Part shown: positions 52,411 to 60,152 of the stretch, piece by piece
Numbering within the stretch: position 1 is the stretch's first letter
Layout: each line of letters begins with the position of its first letter
From: Geodermatophilus sp. YIM 151500
GTDB taxonomy: Bacteria; Actinomycetota; Actinomycetes; Mycobacteriales; Geodermatophilaceae
Assembly: GCF_025716945.1 (NCBI RefSeq)
Contig: NZ_JAOVZT010000009.1
Location: forward strand, 74,499 to 138,498
Direction of reading: 5' to 3'
DNA: 64,000 nt
Translations under genes and position numbers: made by a program
The notes under the pieces: model-generated
What the model saw: only the letters and a program-made list of their open reading frames with translations
Told to the model about the DNA's origin: nothing
Database searches by the model: none

Positions 52411-52788
52411 ATGACCGACTGCCGGATCATCCGCGCGAGCGACTCCCGGTCGTATGCCGGGAAGCAGGGCCTCGACTACTTCGAGGGCGTCTCGAGGCAG
52501 AGCTGCGGGGCCGAGGGGCTGTGCCTGCACCTGCTCGTGCTGCCGCCCGGTGCCGAGGCGCGGGCGCACCTGCACGAGGCGCACGAGTCGGCGATCTACG
52601 TGCTCGAGGGCTCGGCGTCCATGCGGCACGGCCCGGACCTCGAGCGGCTCGACACGGTGGGCGCCGGCGACTTCGTCTACATCCCGGCCGGCGTCCCGCA
52701 CCAGCCGTTCAACCCGACCGACCACCCGGTGCGGGCGCTGATCGCCCGGACCGACCCGAACGAGCAGGAGAGCGTCGTCCTGCTCTGA
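52411..52788 (+). CDS. Cupin-domain protein
   Basis: A 125-residue single cupin barrel. The metal-binding motif GAEARAHLHEAHESAIYVLE (HxH...E pattern) and the second half VGAGDFVYIPAGVPHQPFNP are both present. Cupins of this class include dioxygenases and sensors. The ATG at 52411 has a leaderless-like box. The C-terminal helix keeps ARTDPNEQESVV, common in 2-4-gene clusters with unknown roles. Confidence 0.82.
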   Translation: MTDCRIIRASDSRSYAGKQGLDYFEGVSRQSCGAEGLCLHLLVLPPGAEARAHLHEAHESAIYVLEGSASMRHGPDLERLDTVGAGDFVYIPAGVPHQPFNPTDHPVRALIARTDPNEQESVVLL

Positions 52789-52854
52789 CCGCGCCGGTTC
52801 CGCCCGTGGCGAACCGGCTGGACGCCGGTCGACGGCATCGGCTGGGGTGGGTCC

Positions 52855-53835
52855 GTGCGACTGCTCGTCCTCGGCGGCACCCTGTTCCTCGGTCGGCACG
52901 TGGCCCGCGCCGCGCTCGACCGCGGCCACGAGGTGGCCACCTTCACCCGCGGGATCACCGGGTCGCCTCCGGACGGCGTCCGCGCGCTGCACGGCGACCG
53001 GGACGACGCCGCCGCCCTGCCCGCAGCGCTCGAGGGCTGGGCGCCGGAGCTCGTCGTCGACACCTCCTGCCAGACCCGCGCCGCCGCCCGGCACGCGGCC
53101 GCCGCGCTGGCCGGCGTCCGCGGGTACGCCTTCGTCAGCAGCCTCAACGCCTACCGGAACTGGCCGCCCGGGCCCCTCGGGCCGGAGGACGGCGAGCCCA
53201 CCTGGACCACGGACGACGACGAGTACGGACCGGTCAAGGCCTACGCCGAGCGGGAGCTCGCCGCGGCGCTCCGAGGGCGCTTCCTCACCGCCCGCGCCGG
53301 CCTGATCGTCGGACCCCACGACCCGGTGCACCGGCTCGGCTGGTGGCTGGAGCGCATCGCCCGCGGCGGCCGGGTGGTCGTCCCGGCCGAGGGCCTGGAC
53401 CAGCCCATCGCCGCGGTCGACGCCCGCGACCTGGCCGGCTGGCTGGTCGCGATGGCCGAGCGCGGCGAGTCGGGGGCGGTCAACGCGACCGGCCCGGTCG
53501 GGATGACCACGCTCGGCGGCCTGCTCGCGATCTGCCGGCGGGTGACCGGCGGGGACGCGGAGTGGGCGCCCACCCCCGAGGCCGACCTGCTCGCCGCAGG
53601 GGTGGAACCGTGGGTGCACCTGCCGCTGTGGCTGCCCGCCGGCATGGCCCGCACCGCCTGGGACGTCGACACCGCTCGTGCCCGCGCCCTCGGCCTGCCC
53701 GGCCGGCCGCTGGAGGAGACGGTCGCCGACACGTGGGCGTGGCTGCGGACCGGCGAGCGCAAGCCGCCGCCGCACGGCCTGCCCGAGCCCGGCCTGCCGC
53801 CGGAGCTGGAGGCCCGCCTGCTGGCCGCCGGGTGA
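52855..53835 (+). CDS. NAD-dependent epimerase/dehydratase-like (short-chain) protein
   Basis: A 326-residue Rossmann-fold protein. The NAD motif is RLLVLGGTLFLGRHVARAAL, followed by AFVSSLNAYRNWPPGPLG, YGPVKAYAERELA (the YxxxK-like stretch) and a C-terminal substrate domain. Probably a sugar epimerase/reductase-like protein, without evidence for a specific substrate. The GTG at 52855 has no strong ribosome-binding site (GGGTGGGTCC). A weak hairpin follows before the convergent TauE gene. Confidence 0.8.
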   Translation: MRLLVLGGTLFLGRHVARAALDRGHEVATFTRGITGSPPDGVRALHGDRDDAAALPAALEGWAPELVVDTSCQTRAAARHAAAALAGVRGYAFVSSLNAYRNWPPGPLGPEDGEPTWTTDDDEYGPVKAYAERELAAALRGRFLTARAGLIVGPHDPVHRLGWWLERIARGGRVVVPAEGLDQPIAAVDARDLAGWLVAMAERGESGAVNATGPVGMTTLGGLLAICRRVTGGDAEWAPTPEADLLAAGVEPWVHLPLWLPAGMARTAWDVDTARARALGLPGRPLEETVADTWAWLRTGERKPPPHGLPEPGLPPELEARLLAAG

Positions 53836-53883
53836 CCCGGCCCCGGGGACGGCGGCCCTCCGACGGGGACCGCCGCCCGGTGA

Positions 53884-54846
53884 TCAGTCGGGGCGCTGGA
53901 CGGTGTCGGCGGGGGAGGACGCCGTGTTGTCGGTGAGGACGACGGGGCGCGACGGGGTCGAGCCGGAGGCCGACTCCAGCGCCCGGTCGCTGCGGTGCTG
54001 CCGGTAGGAGTAGGCGACCGCCGCCGCCCACACCGCGAGGATCACCGCGTAGGACGCGGAGCGCACCGGATCGGACGCGTCGACCCAGTCGCTGCGCAGC
54101 AGCGTGCGGGCGTTGGTGAGCACGATCATCCCGCCGACCAGCGAGCCGAGCAGGCGCGGCGGGACGTGCCGCACCAGCCACGCGGCGATCGGGGCGGCGA
54201 CGGCGCCACCGATCAGCAGGGCCACCGCCCACGTGAAGTCCACGCCCTGCGACCCGAGCGCGAGCAGGAAGCCCAGGCTCGCGCCCACGGCGACGATGAA
54301 CTCCGAGGTGTCGATCGACCCGATGACCGTGCGCGGCTCCATCCGGCCGCTGGCCAGGATCGCCGGGGTGCCGACCGGCCCCCAGCCGCCGCCACCGGTC
54401 GCGTCGACGAAGCCGGCGACCAGCCCCAGCGGGCCGAGGAACCGCTTGCGCATCGGCTTGCCCAGGTGCCGGCGGTCGATGCCGCGGAGGGTGAAGCGGC
54501 CCAGGATGTACAAGCCCAGGGTCAGCAGGATCAGCGCCATGACCGGGGCGGCGACCGCGGTCGAGAGGCTGGACAGCAGCTGGGCACCGACGAAGGCACC
54601 GATCGCGCCCGGGACGCCGATCTTGGCGACGACCTTCCAGTCGACGTTGCCGAACTTCCAGTGCGACAACCCGGAGAACAGGGTCGTGCCGATCTCGGCG
54701 AAGTGGACGGTGGCCGAGGCCGCGGCCGGGTTGGTCCCGATGGCGAGCAGCAGCGTGGTCGAGGTGACGCCGTAGGCCATGCCGAGGCTGCCGTCGACGA
54801 GCTGGGCGCCCAGGCCGACGAGGGCCAGCAGGACGAGGGTCTTCAC
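53884..54846 (-). CDS. TauE/SafE-family sulfite exporter-like membrane protein
   Basis: A 320-residue permease with about eight transmembrane segments in two repeats. The N-terminus TLVLLALVGLGAQLVDGSLG and GMAYGVTSTTLLLAIGTNPA, then GFVDATGGGGWGPVGTPAIL (second repeat) are typical. Proposed cargo is a sulfur-containing anion, or another anion. The GTG at 54846 has GGAG upstream. A cysteine-type leader peptide gene precedes it, a strong hint of sulfur-responsive expression. Confidence 0.82.
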   Translation of the reverse strand: MKTLVLLALVGLGAQLVDGSLGMAYGVTSTTLLLAIGTNPAAASATVHFAEIGTTLFSGLSHWKFGNVDWKVVAKIGVPGAIGAFVGAQLLSSLSTAVAAPVMALILLTLGLYILGRFTLRGIDRRHLGKPMRKRFLGPLGLVAGFVDATGGGGWGPVGTPAILASGRMEPRTVIGSIDTSEFIVAVGASLGFLLALGSQGVDFTWAVALLIGGAVAAPIAAWLVRHVPPRLLGSLVGGMIVLTNARTLLRSDWVDASDPVRSASYAVILAVWAAAVAYSYRQHRSDRALESASGSTPSRPVVLTDNTASSPADTVQRPD

Positions 54847-54922
54847 GAGCGGGACTCCAGGAGGTCCGGACACCGGGCACGCCGGAGGACGGCGCGGTCG
54901 CGCGGTGCAGCGGGAGGGGACG

Positions 54923-54941
54923 GCGCCGGGCGGCCCGGCGC
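54923..54941 (-). terminator. Hairpin after the leader ORF (possible attenuator)
   Basis: GCGCCGGG pairs with CCCGGCGC around a 3-nt loop, 7 nt after the leader stop on the minus strand and 76 nt before the TauE start. Confidence 0.5.
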
Positions 54942-54948
54942 GGTGGGG

Positions 54949-55047
54949 TCAGGAGCCCGGACAGGCGGCGGTGCAGACGCGCAGCAGGTCGACGTGTCGC
55001 CGGCTCACCAGGAGCACCGCGGTCGTCCCTGCCATCGTCCCTGCCAC
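54949..55047 (-). CDS. Actinobacterial RHVDLLRVC-type leader peptide
   Basis: A very short minus-strand ORF ending RRHVDLLRVCTAACPGS before the TGA at 54949. RHVDLLRV with nearby Cys residues is the signature of the actinobacterial leader peptides found before sulfur-assimilation and transport genes. Cysteine-rich leader ORFs act as cysteine-responsive attenuators in mycobacteria. Three in-frame starts are possible: GTG 55047 (leaderless, with TAGACA 7 nt upstream), ATG 55035 and GTG 55008. A hairpin follows, then the TauE gene. Confidence 0.72.
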   Translation of the reverse strand: MAGTMAGTTAVLLVSRRHVDLLRVCTAACPGS

Positions 55048-55209
55048 GGCGCAATGTCTACCAGATCGGTCGACTTAGGCGTCAAGCGGGTGGCGCGCCG
55101 GGCAGGGCTTTTTCCCCCGGACGGATGTACCGGGCCCGCCGACCCACCTCGCCGGCCGAGGGGTGCCGGGCACCACGCGGGCCGTCCGCCGGGCACCGGC
55201 GGGGGCGGG

Positions 55210-55794
55210 TCAGCCCCGGGCCGCCTCGCCGGCCTCGCCGCCGACCTCGTCGGCCGGCCGCAGCGCGTCGACCAGGTCGGCGCGGGCGCGGGCCACCCGA
55301 GAGCGGATGGTGCCCACCGGGCAGCCGGCCACCTCGGCGGCCTCCGCGTAGGGGAGTCCCAGCACCTGGGTGAGCACGAAGGCCTCGCGGCGGTCGCGGT
55401 CGAGGCGGGCGAGCAGGTCGGCCAGCGCCGCCCCGACGCCCACGCCGTCGCCGTCGCCGTCGCCGTCCACCGGCGCCAGGGCCTCCAGCTCGGCGCCGCC
55501 GGGCACGAGCACCAGCCGGCGCCGCCGGCGCGACCGGACGGCGTCGGCGCACACCCGTCGGGCGATCGCCAGCAGCCAGGTGCGCAGCGAGGAGCGGCCC
55601 TCGAACCGGTGCAGCGCGCCGAAGGCCCGCAGGTAGGTCTCCTGCGCCAGGTCGTCGGCCGACTGCCGGTCGCCGAGGGCCGCGCAGAGCCGCCAGACGT
55701 CGGCCTGGGTGGCGCGGACGAGCGCGGCGGCGGCCAGCGGGTCGCCGTCCGCGGCCTCGGCGGCCAGCCGCTCCAGCTCGTCCACCGTCCGCAC
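55210..55794 (-). CDS. ECF sigma factor divergent from a copper operon
   Basis: A 194-residue sigma factor. Region 2: DRQSADDLAQETYLRAFGAL and FEGRSSLRTWLLAIARRVCA; region 4: LDRDRREAFVLTQVLGLPYA and CPVGTIRSRVARARADLVDA. An Asp/Gly-rich linker (VDGDGDGDGVGVGA) separates them and is unusual. A GGAGGG site precedes the GTG. Mycobacterial SigC is linked to copper acquisition, and the divergent operon here encodes the anti-sigma factor and copper proteins, so a comparable role is likely. Confidence 0.88.
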   Translation of the reverse strand: MRTVDELERLAAEAADGDPLAAAALVRATQADVWRLCAALGDRQSADDLAQETYLRAFGALHRFEGRSSLRTWLLAIARRVCADAVRSRRRRRLVLVPGGAELEALAPVDGDGDGDGVGVGAALADLLARLDRDRREAFVLTQVLGLPYAEAAEVAGCPVGTIRSRVARARADLVDALRPADEVGGEAGEAARG

Positions 55795-55817
55795 CGTCCG
55801 CCCTCCGCGAAAAACCC

Positions 55818-55844
55818 GGGAACCGGACGGCCCCCCTCGACGAC
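55818..55844 (+). promoter_or_regulatory. ECF-type promoter ahead of the anti-sigma/copper operon
   Basis: GGGAAC at 55818-55823 (ECF -35 type) and CGAC at 55841-55844 (-10 type) with 17 nt between them, 9 nt before the ATG at 55854. It should be read by the adjacent ECF sigma factor. Confidence 0.55.
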
Positions 55845-55853
55845 TACTCCAGC

Positions 55854-56504
55854 ATGCACTGCCCCGACATCCGCGAGGCGGTCTCGGCGCGCCTCGACGG
55901 CGAGGCGCCCGGGATCCCCGCCGCCGACCTCGACGGCCACCTGGCCGCCTGCCCCGGGTGCGCCGCCTGGGCCGAGGCGGCCGCCGCGCTTACGCGGCGC
56001 GCCCGCCTGGCTCCGGCGCCGGCGGTGCCGGATCTCACCGCCCGCGTCCTCGGCGCCCTGCCGCGGCAGCTGCCGGGTGCCCGCGCCGCGGCGCGGTCGC
56101 GGCTGGTGACCGCCGGGCTGCGCCTGGCGCTGCTCGCCGTCGGGGTGGCGCAGGCCGGCCTCGCCTGGCCGGCGCTCACCTCGGGCGCCGGCTCGATGAG
56201 CGCGCCGGTGCACCTGGCGCACGAGACCGGCGCGTGGAACGCCGCGCTGGCGGTCGCCTTCCTCGCCGTCGCCGCCGTCCCGCGGTGGGCCGCGGGCTCG
56301 CTGCCGTTCCTCGGCGCCTTCAGCGTGCTGCTGGCCGCGCACACGGTCGCCGACCTCGCCGCCGGTCACGTGCACGCCGAACGCGCGCTGGTCCACCTGC
56401 TGCTGCTCGTCGGCGTGCTGCTGGTCTCCCTCGTGGCCTGGCGGCGACGGCGGCCGCGCGAACGCACCGTGCGGGCCGTCGCGCGGCGCCGGGTGGCCGC
56501 ATGA
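55854..56504 (+). CDS. Membrane anti-sigma factor with zinc-finger (zf-HC2)
   Basis: A 216-residue protein. The N-terminus has the anti-sigma zinc motif HLAACPGCAAWAEAAAALTR (HxxxCxxC), followed from residue ~85 by five to six hydrophobic segments such as GLRLALLAVGVAQAGLAWPA and ALVHLLLLVGVLLVSLVAWR. It would hold the sigma factor at the membrane until released. The next gene starts at 56501, a 4-nt overlap (ATGA). Preceded by an ECF promoter. Confidence 0.85.
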   Translation: MHCPDIREAVSARLDGEAPGIPAADLDGHLAACPGCAAWAEAAAALTRRARLAPAPAVPDLTARVLGALPRQLPGARAAARSRLVTAGLRLALLAVGVAQAGLAWPALTSGAGSMSAPVHLAHETGAWNAALAVAFLAVAAVPRWAAGSLPFLGAFSVLLAAHTVADLAAGHVHAERALVHLLLLVGVLLVSLVAWRRRRPRERTVRAVARRRVAA

Positions 56505-58402
56505 CGCGGCCGACCTCGACCCGGCACCCCTCGACCCTGCACCCCTCGAGCCGGCGCCCCTTCATCCGGCGCCCCTTCATCCGGCGCCCCTTGATCCGGC
56601 ACCCCGCGGCCCGACGCCTCCCCGTCCTGTTCGCGCTGCTCGCCGGCTGGTTGCTGGCCGGCGTGCTCGGCGCCGGGCCGGCCGCCGCGCACGCCGAGCT
56701 GGTGTCGACCGCGCCGGGGGAGGGGGCGGAGTTGGCCGTGGCTCCCGCCTCGGTCGTGCTCGAGTTCACCGAGTCGGTGTCGCTGGGCGCGGGCTACGCG
56801 CGGGTGCTCGACGGGGACGGCGACCGGGTCGACACCGGTGCGCCGTCCGTCGACGGCAGCACGGTGACCATCCCGCTGCGCCACGACCTGCCCGACGACG
56901 GCTACCTGGTCACCTACCGCGTGATCTCGACCGACTCGCACCCGGTGAGCGGGGCGTTCGGTTTCGTGGTCGGGGACGCCGAGCCCGTCGACGAGGCGGT
57001 CGCGGACGCCGCCGACGACGGCGATGCGCTGGTCACCGGGCTGCTCGTCGTCGCCCGGTGGCTGGGCTTCGCCGGGCTGGCCCTGGGCGCCGGCATCCCC
57101 GCCTTTCTGCTGCTGTGCTGGCCGGAGGGCTGGGCGGCGCCGCGGCTGCACCGGGCGGCCGTGATCGGGGCGGGCCTGGTCGCCGCCGGTGCGGCGCTGC
57201 TGTTCCTGTTGCAGGGCCCCTACGCGGCGGGCGCCGGCCTCGGCGTGATCGCCGACCCCGACCTGCTCGTCGGGACCGCGGCGACCCCGTACGGCCTCAC
57301 CCTGCTGTTCCGCGTCGTCGTCGCCCTCGCGCTGCTCACCCTGCTCCGCCTCGGCGCGACGGCCGATCGGGCCGCCGCCGGGCCTTCACGGGCGGTCGTG
57401 GTCGTCGGGACCGTGCTCGCGGCCGGGCTGGTCGTCGCCACCGCGGCCGTCGGGCACCCCGTCGCCGGGCCGTTGCCGGCCTTCGCGGTCCTGGTCACCT
57501 CCGTGCACGTCGCGGCGATGACGGTCTGGGTCGGCGGGCTCGTCGCCCTGCTGGCCGGCCTGCTGCGGCCCGGCATACCGGCCGCCCAGCTCGGCACCGC
57601 GCTGACCCGCTTCTCCCGCCTGGCCTTCGGTGCGGTGACCGCGCTGGTGCTCAGCGGGGTGGCGCAGACGGTCCGCGAGCTCGGCTCGCTGTCGGGGCTG
57701 GTGTCGACCGCCTACGGCCGGGTGCTGCTGGCCAAGGTGCTGCTCGTGCTGCTCGTGCTGGGTGCGGCCGGCGTCTCCCGGGTCTGGGTGCAGCAGCACC
57801 TGGGCGCGCCGCGCCCGCGCCGTCCGGGGCGCCGGGTGACCGCGCACGCCTACTCGGCGGAGGCCGCGGCGGACGCCGGCGGCGCACCCGATCCCGACCC
57901 GACGGCGAGCGCCGCCCGGCTCCGCGCCGAGGCCCAGGCCGACGGCGCCGTCGAGGACGTCGGCCCGTTCCGCCGCTCCGTCCTGCTGGAGGCCGCCGTC
58001 GTCGCCGTCGTCCTGGCGCTGTCGGCGGTGCTGGCCGGCACCCCGCCGGCCCGCTCGGCGCTGGCCCAGCCGGACGACGCGATCCTGCCGCTGCAGACCG
58101 GGTCCGGCGAGGCGGGCACCGTGCAGGTCTCGCTCGATCCGGCGCGGCCGGGCGCCAACAGCCTGCACCTCTACCTCTACGACGAGGAGGGCCTGCCGGC
58201 CCAGCCGCAGGAGCTGCGGGTGACCCTCACCGAGGAGCAGCAGGAGATCGGGCCGCTCTCGCTCGACCTCGCGGGCGCCGGCCCCGGCCACTACGTGAGC
58301 CTCCCCACCATCCCGACCGCCGGCACCTGGACGCTCGCCGTCTCCGTGCGGCTCGACGAGTTCACCGCCGCCACCGCGCGCACCAGCTTCTCGGTGCGCT
58401 GA
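56501..58402 (+). CDS. CopC-CopD fusion copper-binding/transport protein
   Basis: A 633-residue fusion. Residues 1-66 form a long, Arg/Pro-rich N-terminus (six pentapeptide repeats) and a signal region LPVLFALLAGWLLAGVLGAG ending before HAELVSTAPG. The CopC domain has this mature His (candidate Cu(II) ligand) and TYRVISTDSHPVSGAFGFVV. The CopD domain follows with about eight helices, starting near LLVVARWLGFAGLALGAGIP. It probably imports or holds copper at the membrane. Coupled to the anti-sigma gene by ATGA. Confidence 0.88.
   Translation: MTRPTSTRHPSTLHPSSRRPFIRRPFIRRPLIRHPAARRLPVLFALLAGWLLAGVLGAGPAAAHAELVSTAPGEGAELAVAPASVVLEFTESVSLGAGYARVLDGDGDRVDTGAPSVDGSTVTIPLRHDLPDDGYLVTYRVISTDSHPVSGAFGFVVGDAEPVDEAVADAADDGDALVTGLLVVARWLGFAGLALGAGIPAFLLLCWPEGWAAPRLHRAAVIGAGLVAAGAALLFLLQGPYAAGAGLGVIADPDLLVGTAATPYGLTLLFRVVVALALLTLLRLGATADRAAAGPSRAVVVVGTVLAAGLVVATAAVGHPVAGPLPAFAVLVTSVHVAAMTVWVGGLVALLAGLLRPGIPAAQLGTALTRFSRLAFGAVTALVLSGVAQTVRELGSLSGLVSTAYGRVLLAKVLLVLLVLGAAGVSRVWVQQHLGAPRPRRPGRRVTAHAYSAEAAADAGGAPDPDPTASAARLRAEAQADGAVEDVGPFRRSVLLEAAVVAVVLALSAVLAGTPPARSALAQPDDAILPLQTGSGEAGTVQVSLDPARPGANSLHLYLYDEEGLPAQPQELRVTLTEEQQEIGPLSLDLAGAGPGHYVSLPTIPTAGTWTLAVSVRLDEFTAATARTSFSVR
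56521..56610 (+). repeat. Six tandem 15-bp repeats encoding RRPFI-type pentapeptides
   Basis: Units begin at 56521, 56536, 56551, 56566, 56581 and 56596. They encode RHPST, LHPSS, RRPFI, RRPFI, RRPLI and RHPAA. The two RRPFI copies are identical at DNA level. The central copies match the twin-arginine core (S-R-R-x-F-L/I). Confidence 0.9.
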
Positions 58403-58434
58403 CCCCCGCAGGCTGACCCCGCAGAAGGAGAACC

Positions 58435-59172
58435 GTGTCCCGCTCGATGCACCGGACGGCCGTCGTCCTGCTCGCCGTCCTGACCGCGCTCGCCGCGTCG
58501 GTCGGCCTGGCCGGCGGAGCCGCCGCGCACGTCACCGTCTCCTCCGCCGACGCCGCCCCCGGGGGCTACGGGAAGATGACCTTCCGCGTGCCCAACGAGA
58601 GCGACACCGCCCGCACCGTCGCCCTGCGCGTCTCCATCCCGGAGGAGGCCGCGCTGGCGTCGCTGCGTGCCCAGCCGGTGCCCGGCTGGACGGCCACGAT
58701 GACCACCGCGCAGCTGTCCGAACCGGCGGCGGTGCACGGGCAGGAGATCGACACGTACGTCTCCGTCGTCGAGTGGCGGGCCGACGAGGGCACCGGCATC
58801 GAGCCGGGCCAGTTCCAGGAGTTCTCGCTCTCCGGCGGGCCGTTCCCGGACGTCGAGCAGGTGGTGCTCCCGGCGGTGCAGACCTACAGCGACGGCAGCG
58901 AGGCGGCGTGGATCGAGCCGACCGTCGAGGGCCAGGGCGAGCCGGAGTACCCGGCCCCGGTGCTCGCCCTGAGCGGGGGAACCGGGGAGCAGGACGCCGC
59001 GCCCGCCGAGGTGCAGGAGGCCGCGGCTCCCGCCGCGGACGGCGAGGCCGCCGGCGACGGTGGCTCCGGTACGGCGACCGCCGCGCTGGTGCTCGCGGTG
59101 CTGGGTCTGCTCGCCGGGCTCGGCGGCCTGTACCTCGGGTGGTCGGCGCGCCGTCGTACCGTGGCTCCGTGA
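58435..59172 (+). CDS. YcnI-family (DUF1775) membrane-anchored copper-binding protein
   Basis: A 245-residue protein. A Sec signal peptide precedes AAAHVTVSSADAAPGGYGKM; in Bacillus YcnI the mature N-terminal His takes part in a Cu(II) mono-histidine brace. The YcnI domain contains TFRVPNESDTARTVALRVSI, then YVSVVEWRADEG and FSLSGGPFPDVEQVVLPAVQ. A Pro/Ala linker leads to a C-terminal helix GTATAALVLAVLGLLAGLGG and an Arg tail. AAGGAGAA precedes the GTG. Cotranscribed with copC-copD and sco. Confidence 0.87.
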   Translation: MSRSMHRTAVVLLAVLTALAASVGLAGGAAAHVTVSSADAAPGGYGKMTFRVPNESDTARTVALRVSIPEEAALASLRAQPVPGWTATMTTAQLSEPAAVHGQEIDTYVSVVEWRADEGTGIEPGQFQEFSLSGGPFPDVEQVVLPAVQTYSDGSEAAWIEPTVEGQGEPEYPAPVLALSGGTGEQDAAPAEVQEAAAPAADGEAAGDGGSGTATAALVLAVLGLLAGLGGLYLGWSARRRTVAP

Positions 59173-59843
59173 GCCGTACCGCCCGCACCCGCCTGCTCGC
59201 CCTGCTCGCCTCCGGCGGGCTCGTGCTGGCCGCGTGCGGCGGGTCGGACGACGGCGGCGACGCCGCTGGGGCCGACGGGCACGGAGGTCATGCCGGGCAC
59301 GGCGCCGCGGCGACGGTGGAGGGCCCCGACGACCGGTACGCCGGCATCGACCTGCCCGAGCCCTACCAGCGGCCCTCGTTCACGCTCACCGACACCGACG
59401 GGCAGCCCTACGACTTCACGGCCGAGACGGCCGGCACCCCGACGCTGCTGTTCTTCGGTTACACGAACTGTCCCGACATCTGCCCGACCACGATGGCCGA
59501 CGTCGCCGTGGCGTTGCGCCAGCTCGACCCGGCGGTCGCCGAAGGAGTGCGGGTGGTCTTCGTCACGACCGACCCGGCCACGGACACGCCGCAGGTGCTC
59601 GGCGAGTACCTCGACCTGTTCGACGCCGACCTGCCGACCGGCTTCGTCGGTCTGACCGGTGATCAGGCGACCATCGACCAGGCCCAGCTGTCGGCCGGGG
59701 TGCCGCTGGCCGAGGACCAGGGCCGGCTGCACAGCTCGCTGCTGCTGCTGTACTCCGCCGACGACGAGGCGCCGGTGGCCTTCGACGCCGGCAACACCCC
59801 GCGCGACATCGCCGACGACCTAGCGCTGGTCACCGGGGCCTGA
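59169..59843 (+). CDS. SCO1/SenC-family copper chaperone lipoprotein
   Basis: A 224-residue lipoprotein: lipobox LVLAACGGSDDG, a His/Gly-rich linker (DGHGGHAGHGAAA) and a thioredoxin-like Sco domain with FFGYTNCPDICPTTMADVAV (CxxxC) and the distal His in QGRLHSSLLLLYSADDEAPV. Sco proteins deliver copper to cytochrome c oxidase CuA. The GTG overlaps the YcnI stop by 4 nt (GTGA). It ends the copper operon. Confidence 0.92.
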   Translation: MSRTARTRLLALLASGGLVLAACGGSDDGGDAAGADGHGGHAGHGAAATVEGPDDRYAGIDLPEPYQRPSFTLTDTDGQPYDFTAETAGTPTLLFFGYTNCPDICPTTMADVAVALRQLDPAVAEGVRVVFVTTDPATDTPQVLGEYLDLFDADLPTGFVGLTGDQATIDQAQLSAGVPLAEDQGRLHSSLLLLYSADDEAPVAFDAGNTPRDIADDLALVTGA

Positions 59844-59906
59844 CCGGCGGCGTCCCCCCGGGGCCTGACCGGCGGCGTCCCGTCGGCGCCGGACCGGCGG
59901 CGGTCC
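59835..59906 (+). repeat. 25-bp-period direct repeats at the Sco gene end
   Basis: GGGGCCTGACCGGCGGCGTC is repeated at 59835 and 59860 (22-bp units), with a degenerate third at about 59885. The Sco stop codon lies in the first copy. Confidence 0.8.
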
Positions 59907-60069
59907 GGGGGAGCGCTGCACCGCGAGGACGGCGGCAGCGGGGACAGGCGCGACCCCGGGTCATCGGCGGCCGTGGTCCCGGATGGCACCGATGCGGGCA
60001 ACGGCTGTGACTCGTGCGGTGTGTGACGTAGTTGTCACGGCGTGTTGCTAGAGGACACGCCGTACGCAT

Positions 60070-60086
60070 GGTCACAGGACGGTCAC
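60070..60086 (+). promoter_or_regulatory. 11-bp-spaced GGTCAC direct repeat upstream of the M23 peptidase gene
   Basis: GGTCAC at 60070-60075 and 60081-60086, in the intergenic region before the peptidase. This spacing suits OmpR-class regulators; MtrA, which controls cell-wall peptidases in actinobacteria, is a plausible binder but unproven. Confidence 0.4.
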
Positions 60087-60152
60087 GGGGTGTTTGGATC
60101 GGTGACGACCGATTCGGGCCGACCCGGCCGCTTCCTCCGAACGGGCAGGTGC

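Noticed and set aside
53836-53883. Terminator between the epimerase and TauE genes
   Set aside because: The only inverted repeat found has multiple mismatches and is too weak to annotate.
60001-60152. c-di-AMP (ydaO) riboswitch ahead of the M23 peptidase
   Set aside because: The region lacks the conserved ydaO core and its length is too short.
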